64,000 bases of DNA from an uncultured Bacillota bacterium (GTDB lineage Bacteria > Bacillota > Clostridia > Lachnospirales > Lachnospiraceae): NCBI GenBank assembly GCA_958352855.1, contig CATWQE010000003.1:1-64000 (forward strand), given 5' to 3'. Under the pieces are notes generated by a model that was given only the letters and a program-made list of their open reading frames with translations, made no database searches and was not told the DNA's origin. Position numbers and translations under genes: made by a program. The first letter of the stretch is position 1. Each line of letters starts with the position of its first letter. Below are positions 1 through 6,152 of this stretch, piece after piece.

Positions 1-489
1 TGTGTATTCTCTCGTCTCCAATTCCTTATTACATACAGAACATAATACAGCTTCTACTCCTGGAGTTACTGTTCCATCTCTATTCACTTTATAATCTTTT
101 GTTACAGTCCATTCCCCCGGTGTATGATCTGTCATTGGGATTTCCTCTGATAAACCTTTTTTACATCTTTTACATATTGCTTCTTTTTCCCCAACTGCCG
201 TACATGTAGCTTCTTTTATTATAGACCATTTATCTGGATTATGCCCTAACTTCTCACCCTTTGTTCGATTACATACGGAACAGATTTGTGGTTCCGTACA
301 TGTTGCATCTCTCCATTTATGACCCAATGCTTCCCCCTCAGTTTTTCCGCAGATACTACATTTCTTTGGTTTTGAACACGTTGCCTCATCCCATGTATGA
401 TAGCCAATATATATTCCAATACCTGATATTGTTATAATTGCAACAGCAACTAACACAATAATTAAAATTTTTTTCTTTTTATCCCTCAT
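1..489 (-). CDS. Cys-repeat membrane-anchored surface protein (partial, C-terminus outside window)
   Basis: From ATG at 489 the minus frame stays open to the window edge, so at least 163 residues are encoded and the C-terminus is missing. A lysine-rich start is followed by one hydrophobic segment (about residues 7-28), which suggests an N-terminal membrane anchor with the rest outside the cell. After it come three or four imperfect repeats of about 30 residues built on an ATC...C..C pattern and ending in GH, for example CSVCNRTKGEKLGH. Repeats of this kind occur in surface proteins of gut Firmicutes. The paired cysteines could bind metal or form disulphides. The function is not known. It lies 26 bases downstream of the merR-like gene on the same strand and may be co-transcribed with it. 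Confidence 0.75.
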   Translation of the reverse strand, partial: MRDKKKKILIIVLVAVAIITISGIGIYIGYHTWDEATCSKPKKCSICGKTEGEALGHKWRDATCTEPQICSVCNRTKGEKLGHNPDKWSIIKEATCTAVGEKEAICKRCKKGLSEEIPMTDHTPGEWTVTKDYKVNRDGTVTPGVEAVLCSVCNKELETREYT

Positions 490-515
490 TTGTTTCTCCC
501 TCTTTCTTTATCGTT

Positions 516-845
516 TTACAAACTAGCTATAACTTGATTTGCTTTTTCAATCAACTCGCTAATTTCTGCTTTTTCTTTTTTTAGTTTCTGCACCTGCGCT
601 TCAAGTGCTGCCTTCACTAAAATATTCGGTGCATCAATAATGCCGATAATCTCTTTAATAGAAAATCCTAACTGCTGATAGAACTTAATTCGTGCAATTC
701 TCAACATAGCAGCTTCATCATAGAGTAAGTGTCCGTACTTATTCCGGTCTGTTGCAGACACAAGGCCTGCTTTCTCATAACCTTGAACCGCTCTCCTAGA
801 CACCTCTAATACTTCACATATTTCTCGCAGAGTCATACCTTCCAT
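516..845 (-). CDS. MerR family transcriptional regulator
   Basis: A 109-residue DNA-binding regulator. The N-terminal winged helix is typical of the family: MTLREICEVLEVSRRAV gives the helix-turn-helix, and YEKAGLVSATDRN fits the usual Y-x-xxGLL-pxR pattern. A C-terminal coiled coil (about residues 80-105, rich in K and E) would form the dimer. There is no separate effector-binding domain and no metal-binding cysteine, so the signal cannot be predicted. ATG at 845 is preceded by AAGGAG six bases upstream. A palindrome sits between the -35 and -10 elements just upstream (861-890), as expected for MerR autoregulation. The likely targets are itself and the Cys-repeat gene downstream. Confidence 0.9.
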   Translation of the reverse strand: MEGMTLREICEVLEVSRRAVQGYEKAGLVSATDRNKYGHLLYDEAAMLRIARIKFYQQLGFSIKEIIGIIDAPNILVKAALEAQVQKLKKEKAEISELIEKANQVIASL

Positions 846-860
846 ACCTTTCTCCTTTTA

Positions 861-890
861 CCCTACAACTGCACGTTGCGTGCAGTCAAA
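861..890 (-). promoter_or_regulatory. MerR-type promoter/operator for the merR-like gene
   Basis: On the minus strand, TTGACT (885-890) and TAGGGT (861-866) are separated by an 18-base spacer. The spacer region holds a perfect 7-bp inverted repeat, CTGCACG-TTG-CGTGCAG on the plus strand (870-886). A dyad between an over-spaced -35 and -10 is the hallmark of MerR-regulated promoters. It lies 16 bases upstream of the start codon of the regulator. Confidence 0.7.
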
Positions 891-1168
891 GGCTTTTTAC
901 TCGGAAGATTCGACTTGTAAAAGTCAATATTCAACTGTGTTTTCTAATCTTCCATAAGAGGAAATGTTTTTTTCGCGAGAATTTTTTGCATAAAAAAAGG
1001 CATTAACACCCTTATAATTGAATGCAAATACCTTATAATCCTTTCTTATTCTACCACCTACACAAAACTTTCTTTTGTATTATATTCATATCTCCAGTCC
1101 TTTTACTGACCCCAAATTTTTTATAAGTTTGTTCTCGACTACAATAAATAATTCCATAAAAGTATCGG
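891..1168. other. Non-coding stretch, no gene seen
   Basis: This AT-rich intergenic DNA lies between the merR-like promoter and the end of the helicase gene. I see no open reading frame with a ribosome site, no strong terminator after the helicase stop at 1169 and no repeat. Only short A/T runs are visible, near 970-1000. Confidence 0.5.
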
Positions 1169-4100
1169 TCACATTTTCCCACTTTCCCATACACTTCTAT
1201 CTCCTTTCATTTCTTTCACATCTGTAATACCAAACGCAATCTCCAACAACTCTGCAGCTACCTGATGATTTTTAATCCTCATCAAATTATCCCAAACATC
1301 TTCCTTCCCCAGCAGATTCATGCCTCCATGCCACACCAGTTCCTCATCTATGACAGCAAACCGTTCCTCAACTTCTTCTTTTGTCACGACATTGATAGCT
1401 ACCTTCTGCATCTCTCGGATCAGCTCGTAACACATCTCTGCATTGCCATATATAACTTTCTCCGGATCCGTTGTAATGACCTTAACACTCACACCATGTT
1501 CCTGACGTTCTTTCACCAGATCAATCAATCTGTTAATCTTCTCCTGACGGATATTTGAACTGGAAATCACGATGGATTTTTCTGCTTCTACCAAATCCTG
1601 CTCAAATTTTTCCGTATAATTTCCAGAGTCAAATATCGCATGAACACTCTGCTTCTCTTGCGAGTCTCCTGCCCAGATAGAGAATCCTGTTTTCTTATAG
1701 GTTCTGAGTCGTTTTCCATACATTTTGTTAAATTTCTTCATATGTGCATCAATATAGTCATACACATAAACCGCTTCTTTCCCCTCATAATCACGATTCA
1801 ATCTTCCAATATACTGTATCAAACGTCCTTCCGCCGATACCGGCGCGGCAAGCATCAATACATCCAGTCTCGGAAAATCAAATCCTTCTCCAATCTTCTG
1901 TCCTGTCGCAATCAGTATAAGACTTTCTGTACGCGGAACCTTTTTTAATCGTATCCGCATTTCTGCATTTTCCTTATCCGAATTATCTCCATACAAAAGA
2001 AATACATGGTCAGCTTCATTTTTTAACATATCATATAAAATTTTTGCGTGTTCCTTGTATCGGGTCAATATAACAGGAGTCTGCTGCTGTGAAATACTTT
2101 GTTTTACATCATTTGCAATCATTTCATTTCGCACCTTGCTGGTGCTGATCAAACTATAGGCTTTATTAATATCATTCCTACTATCCACAGTATCGATCAC
2201 TCTCGTATATCTTGGAACAAAATAATGTCCGATTCCCTGTTCTTCGGCTCTTTCTAATGCAGTAAAACGATGTCTTAATGGTCCCAGCATCATATAGATA
2301 ATTTTATCCAAATGATCGCCACGTTTGGGCGTAGCAGAAACTCCATATACATATTTTGCATTGATTTTCTGTAATACTTCCATGTACATGTATGATGCTG
2401 CATGATGGCATTCATCTACAATTACCATTCCATAAGAATGTTTCAAATTTTGAAACTTTCCTTTGCTGTACATGGAACCGACCATCGCAATATCTACAAT
2501 ACCTGTCAATGCATTCTTATTTCCATGTAAAATACCTATCACACTGTCTCTCTTTTTCTTTCTTCCTGTCTTCGTTTCATACTCCGGCGGTTCTTCCCTG
2601 ATATCGAGAAACTTATTCAATTCAGCCATCCATTGACTAAGCAAATCCTTGCTCTGCAGCAAAATCAGTGTATTCACCTTTCGTTCCGCAATCAAATAAC
2701 TGCACACAACTGTTTTACCAAATGCGGTTGCAGCTTCTAATACTCCATCCGAATGCCGTAATAATTGCTCCGCTGCAAGTTCCTGCTGCAGTCGTAAGTT
2801 ACCATTAAAAGAGACTCTGATTGGGCGGCCGGTTTCCCTTTGATCAGATATCTCAACCTGGATTCCTGCTTTCGCACATTCCTCAGTAATTCGTTCTCTT
2901 AGTCCCCGTGGCACTCGAATATAACCATCAATATCTTTTCCTAAGTAAACCGCACTGAAATTATAGTAGTTTGAATATCCTAATCTCTTATTCTTATAAT
3001 ACTCCGGATTATCAAACGCCGCCAGACTCCGAATTTGATTTAGTATTCTCGGCATAAGATTCAATGCGTCGACATAAACGCCATTGCTGAGTACCATATG
3101 AAGTTTTCCAACCACATCAGCTTTCACAAACTCGCACTTCTTTTTCCATGGCTTTGGTCTGCTATTTATATTAGTACCTACAAGTTCCCCTCTGCTTTCT
3201 GCCAATTCCACCTGCCACTTCGCCATATACTTTTCTATATCTTCTATACTGAGTTTTTCTGTTTTATTAAGTAAAATGTCCCATTGATCCGGATAGGCAT
3301 TCCAGTTTTCATCTACGAATGCACTATTTCCATTTTTAAGTGCCTGACCTTGCAGGGGCAATGCAATCAAATTGCCAATACTGCTCGCCACATCCTGAGA
3401 TGGATACATTCGGTCATAGTAATGAAAAGACTTTAAGTTGACCGATGCAGCTCCCTTATCTAACAATAAAAATCCGAAGTTTCTGGCAACGGAAGCCGAT
3501 ACTGCTTTTTGAAAAAATATCCATACATGAGCACCTCTCCCTGAACGCGATCGTTCCACTAATGGTTTAATTCCATTTATCTCGCATATTTTTCTAAGAG
3601 CGTCCACTTCTTTATGCCACTCACTACCCACGTTGGCAAAATCTGTTGTTTCTGCACCTTTTTCATGATTATCAAAATCAAACACGATAAATCTGCATGT
3701 CCCATCCGACAACAACGGATATATACCGATTACGTCCGAACCATCTTCTTTATATCCCAGCAGATGTCCAACGATTTTCTTCACTTCCAGTTTTGTCCAT
3801 TTTTTATTTTCACACTCATCGCAAAATATCTTTTCCCCACGCTGTTTCAGACAAAGTTTAACATCCCATCTATTATCACATTGTGGAAAATAACCGCCGT
3901 TCTTACCACGTCTGGCATAGACATCCTCTCTGCCCCAAAACATAGAAAAAAAGCGTATCGCCATCTTCTCTGTAATAAACGTAGGATGAACAATACGTGC
4001 TCCTTGGTCAAGATCATACTCTTCTGCATTTTCTATCGTCTCTTCAAAAGGATTAACCTCGTCATATGGAATATTTTCTTTTTTCAACTTGTCTTTCAGT

Positions 4101-4171
4101 ATCCTATTTTCATATTCAAGTAATCGAACAATCTTTCTCAAAGATTCCGCATCATATGCTTCTATATTCAT
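1169..4171 (-). CDS. TOTE-type conflict protein: AEP primase, SF2 helicase and PLD-like domain
   Basis: A protein of about 1000 residues. Order: coiled coil (15-40); a cysteine cluster (about 98-120) that looks zinc-binding; an archaeo-eukaryotic primase (AEP) domain with FDFDN (164-168) as the acidic catalytic motif, RSRSGRGAH (207-215) and FPSQD...GNLIALPLQ; an SF2 helicase with AFGKT (483-487), DECH (586-589), SATP (612-615) and motif VI QYIGRLNR; and a C-terminal PLD-like module (VIDEELVWHGGMN). This architecture matches the TOTE conflict proteins, thought to act against foreign nucleic acid. ATG at 4171 is preferred because AGGTGG lies four bases upstream; a GTG at 4195 would add eight residues. 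It follows the ATPase gene by 36 bases, so it is probably the last gene of the operon starting at 5779. The PLD motif is degenerate. Confidence 0.85.
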   Translation of the reverse strand: MNIEAYDAESLRKIVRLLEYENRILKDKLKKENIPYDEVNPFEETIENAEEYDLDQGARIVHPTFITEKMAIRFFSMFWGREDVYARRGKNGGYFPQCDNRWDVKLCLKQRGEKIFCDECENKKWTKLEVKKIVGHLLGYKEDGSDVIGIYPLLSDGTCRFIVFDFDNHEKGAETTDFANVGSEWHKEVDALRKICEINGIKPLVERSRSGRGAHVWIFFQKAVSASVARNFGFLLLDKGAASVNLKSFHYYDRMYPSQDVASSIGNLIALPLQGQALKNGNSAFVDENWNAYPDQWDILLNKTEKLSIEDIEKYMAKWQVELAESRGELVGTNINSRPKPWKKKCEFVKADVVGKLHMVLSNGVYVDALNLMPRILNQIRSLAAFDNPEYYKNKRLGYSNYYNFSAVYLGKDIDGYIRVPRGLRERITEECAKAGIQVEISDQRETGRPIRVSFNGNLRLQQELAAEQLLRHSDGVLEAATAFGKTVVCSYLIAERKVNTLILLQSKDLLSQWMAELNKFLDIREEPPEYETKTGRKKKRDSVIGILHGNKNALTGIVDIAMVGSMYSKGKFQNLKHSYGMVIVDECHHAASYMYMEVLQKINAKYVYGVSATPKRGDHLDKIIYMMLGPLRHRFTALERAEEQGIGHYFVPRYTRVIDTVDSRNDINKAYSLISTSKVRNEMIANDVKQSISQQQTPVILTRYKEHAKILYDMLKNEADHVFLLYGDNSDKENAEMRIRLKKVPRTESLILIATGQKIGEGFDFPRLDVLMLAAPVSAEGRLIQYIGRLNRDYEGKEAVYVYDYIDAHMKKFNKMYGKRLRTYKKTGFSIWAGDSQEKQSVHAIFDSGNYTEKFEQDLVEAEKSIVISSSNIRQEKINRLIDLVKERQEHGVSVKVITTDPEKVIYGNAEMCYELIREMQKVAINVVTKEEVEERFAVIDEELVWHGGMNLLGKEDVWDNLMRIKNHQVAAELLEIAFGITDVKEMKGDRSVWESGKM

Positions 4172-4207
4172 ACCGCCACCTGCAATTCTCAACACACAAG
4201 TTCCACT

Positions 4208-4636
4208 TTATATATACGGTTTTATCGTAAACACCGTCTGCTCTCCGACCTTTTTACTTACCAATTCAAATAGATTTTCTTTCGTTGCGAACAGATTCTT
4301 AGGATTTCTTCCGATAATTAGATACTGATTTCTATCATCTAGCGAAATATATTTCCTTGTATCGTCATTTAACAAAATATCTGCATTATCAATGACAACC
4401 AGTTTCCCCTCTGTCTGTCTGATTATTTCTTTTATATCTTTCTGATAATCATAATTATCCAAACACAAAATCCTAGGATTAACTGCCATACATTCTCTGA
4501 TAAATGAAAATGTTGCTGTCTTTCCTGTTCCTGAATCTCCCATTAAGATTGTTATATTATTGGTAAATGTAAAGTCCACCACAAACGAGGTATGCACTGT
4601 TGAAAAATGTTCCATTACAATCGGTTTACTCTTCAT
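4208..4636 (-). CDS. Small P-loop ATPase of the DUF4869/TOPRIM cassette
   Basis: A 142-residue protein with a Walker A motif GDSGTGKT (33-40) and a Walker B-like strand VVIDNAD (80-86). Otherwise it is only an ATPase core, without the helical lid of AAA+ proteins. It aligns along its length with the first 140 residues of the fused protein at 38872-39777: the P-loop, the Walker B strand and the following hydrophobic strand all match in order (YLIIGRNPK here, FIIITRESL there). The gene starts 11 bases inside the preceding DUF4869-like gene, which suggests translational coupling. The substrate is unknown. A role in signalling or in powering the TOPRIM partner is inference. Confidence 0.75.
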   Translation of the reverse strand: MKSKPIVMEHFSTVHTSFVVDFTFTNNITILMGDSGTGKTATFSFIRECMAVNPRILCLDNYDYQKDIKEIIRQTEGKLVVIDNADILLNDDTRKYISLDDRNQYLIIGRNPKNLFATKENLFELVSKKVGEQTVFTIKPYI

Positions 4637-5069
4637 TTTCCCACCACTCCTTTAGTTCTTCGTAATCCTTAATCTCTTTACATCCTCTACTAGTCTGAAC
4701 CTTCACACGTCCCATATTAAAAGGAATCATTGCATAATCACTATATACATATCCCTCTTCGAAACCATATAATATTTCCAAAGCATTATTTCCACATTCT
4801 TTTAAACAAAACACTTTATTTGGAAAATATAATATATTCAATACCGTTTTACAACCTGTAGAAAGCTGATCTGTATTCAATGTAATATCCTCAAATCGTG
4901 ATCGGATTTTATATTTACTAAGAAGTTCTGAACCATCTATCATTTGAATATATTTTGCCGCCGTATCATCAAGTTTTGTTGCCGTATTTTGATTAAAAAA
5001 TATATCATTCAATTCTATATATTCTTTATTCAGAGGTATGTCTTTCTTGTTTTTAAAAATCGTTATCAT
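4626..5069 (-). CDS. DUF4869-like protein of the ATPase/TOPRIM cassette
   Basis: A 147-residue soluble protein without recognised catalytic motifs. It is a distant paralogue of the protein at 39753-40202. LDD (33-35), ID.S.L (44-50), LSTGCK (69-74) and CGNNA (92-96) line up in the same order and at nearly the same spacing as LDD, ID.S.L, ISSGAK and CGDNC there. I recall the second protein's family as DUF4869; this member is too diverged for me to be sure that Pfam would hit it. It overlaps the upstream TOPRIM-like gene by 4 bases (ATGA) and the downstream ATPase gene by 11 bases, so the three proteins are made from one message. Function unknown. Confidence 0.65.
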   Translation of the reverse strand: MITIFKNKKDIPLNKEYIELNDIFFNQNTATKLDDTAAKYIQMIDGSELLSKYKIRSRFEDITLNTDQLSTGCKTVLNILYFPNKVFCLKECGNNALEILYGFEEGYVYSDYAMIPFNMGRVKVQTSRGCKEIKDYEELKEWWENEE

Positions 5070-5779
5070 GCCACTATCTCCAATCCAACTTTAGAAAATT
5101 GTAGTTTTAATGAACTTCCCACATAGATCCGTTTCATTTTATCAAACACAGACAGTTTGTTATTATCCAATCCACAGATGTCATCTTCCTGTCTCTCTTT
5201 CCATTCACAGCAAGACTTTATCCAACATTCTCCAAGTACACTTTTTGACACTTCAAATCCAGTATTTCTTGTCAAATCGAATAGTAATTTTGCTGATAAT
5301 TGTTCAATGTTATGTTCTTCAATATTTTTATCATATTCCACAATTTCTCGTATTCCTTTATAATCGAAATTATCATCCTGCAAGGATTCTACAAGTTTGT
5401 GTCTTGCTGTGATTGTTCCGGCTCTTTTTTCTAAAAACTCATCATCTGGAGCATAAATCCATTCTATCAATTCTTTAAACTCTAAAAGAATATACTCAAA
5501 GCAAATAATATCCAACAGAAAAACATTTTTCTTCTCACTCACATATCTCTTCAAACGCTTCTGTTCCATTACAACCTGGAGATTATCAAAAGAATTATCA
5601 AAAACAATAATATATTTATTCTCTATATCCTGCAATGCCTTTATTGATTTCACCAATTCACTATTATTCTTTTTACTTTCAACTATTACATCCGGATAGA
5701 GTTGTTTCATGAAATTTTCCCAAAATATATAACTTGCTTTTCCTTTCCGATCTTCTATCCATAAAAAAGTTTTAGCCAT
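5066..5779 (-). CDS. TOPRIM-like protein with conserved C-terminal Cys motif
   Basis: A 237-residue protein and the first gene of the operon. The N-terminal half reads like a degenerate TOPRIM fold: strand plus glutamate FLWIED (E9), strand plus aspartates IIVFDNSFD (D61, D65) and a third strand FLLDIICFEY. The C-terminal motif SKSVLGECWIKSCC (178-191) recurs as TKSKLNPCYKEPCC in the fused ATPase-TOPRIM protein at 38872-39777, which supports common descent. TOPRIM domains cleave or join nucleic acid phosphodiesters, and OLD-type nucleases pair one with an ATPase; that role is inferred here. AGGTGG lies seven bases before ATG at 5779. A good promoter is at 5807-5835. Confidence 0.65.
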   Translation of the reverse strand: MAKTFLWIEDRKGKASYIFWENFMKQLYPDVIVESKKNNSELVKSIKALQDIENKYIIVFDNSFDNLQVVMEQKRLKRYVSEKKNVFLLDIICFEYILLEFKELIEWIYAPDDEFLEKRAGTITARHKLVESLQDDNFDYKGIREIVEYDKNIEEHNIEQLSAKLLFDLTRNTGFEVSKSVLGECWIKSCCEWKERQEDDICGLDNNKLSVFDKMKRIYVGSSLKLQFSKVGLEIVA

Positions 5780-5806
5780 GATTCTTCCACCTGCTTTCTA
5801 TTGTCT

Positions 5807-5835
5807 ATTTTAACCGATTCTCAACCATAACACAA
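5807..5835 (-). promoter_or_regulatory. Candidate promoter of the TOPRIM/DUF4869/ATPase/TOTE operon
   Basis: On the minus strand, TTGTGT (5830-5835) and TAAAAT (5807-5812) are 17 bases apart, and the -10 ends 27 bases before the ATG at 5779. This fits a housekeeping promoter and would drive the whole four-gene operon. Confidence 0.5.
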
Positions 5836-5851
5836 TAAAATCACCAAAAAG

Positions 5852-5874
5852 AAAAAGACCGCATTTCTGCGACC
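5852..5874 (-). terminator. Terminator downstream of the spoIIID remnant
   Basis: On the minus strand a 7-bp stem GGTCGCA/TGCGGTC (two G-U pairs) with a GAAA tetraloop is followed by TTTTT. It ends transcription from the spoIIID remnant before the island operon begins. Confidence 0.6.
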
Positions 5875-5920
5875 TTTCCTTCCTCTATCCTCTATTTTTA
5901 TTTCACCTCATAAACAACCT

Positions 5921-6064
5921 TCACAAAAACATCTCTTTTGTTACATCTTTATGAACTGTAGACTTACTAATTCCAAACTTCTTCGCCGTCTGCCGCACCG
6001 TAGCCTTTGTTTCTATAATATATTCCGCAATTTCAACCGCCCGTTCTTCAATATAATCTTTCAT
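5921..6064 (-). pseudogene. spoIIID: Truncated spoIIID (47 codons, C-terminal half missing)
   Basis: The minus strand from ATG at 6064 encodes 47 residues that match the N-terminal half of SpoIIID, the sigma-E-dependent mother-cell regulator: MKDYIEERAVEIAEYI, then the helix-turn-helix TVRQTAKKFGISKSTVHKD. Intact SpoIIID is about 80-95 residues and continues after KD(V/L)T with a helix and a basic C-terminal tail needed for DNA binding. Here the frame ends in KEMFL and a TGA at 5921, and no other frame of the next 60 bases resembles the missing part. The break is where the accessory island begins. The organism may have another intact copy; otherwise late sporulation would be affected. Confidence 0.8.
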
Positions 6065-6072
6065 GAAAAACC

Positions 6073-6105
6073 CCTGCATAGCTTCTTTGTTACAATCTAT
6101 GCAGG
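6073..6105 (-). terminator. Hairpin between yfhO-like gene and spoIIID remnant
   Basis: Perfect 9-bp arms CCTGCATAG (6073-6081) and CTATGCAGG (6097-6105), followed on the minus strand by GGTTTTTC. It can terminate the upstream glycosylation operon. Its 3' arm also contains the AGGGG that would be the ribosome site of the spoIIID remnant, and the T-run touches the start codon. Confidence 0.65.
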
Positions 6106-6152
6106 AGTGTAAGCCGGTATGTGGGGCAATGGGAGTTCTATTCCTCTGTAGC

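Noticed and set aside
3614..4123. 169-codon frame on the plus strand opposite the TOTE gene
   Set aside because: It lies entirely within a strongly supported gene, has no ribosome site and gives a low-complexity sequence rich in F, I and L.
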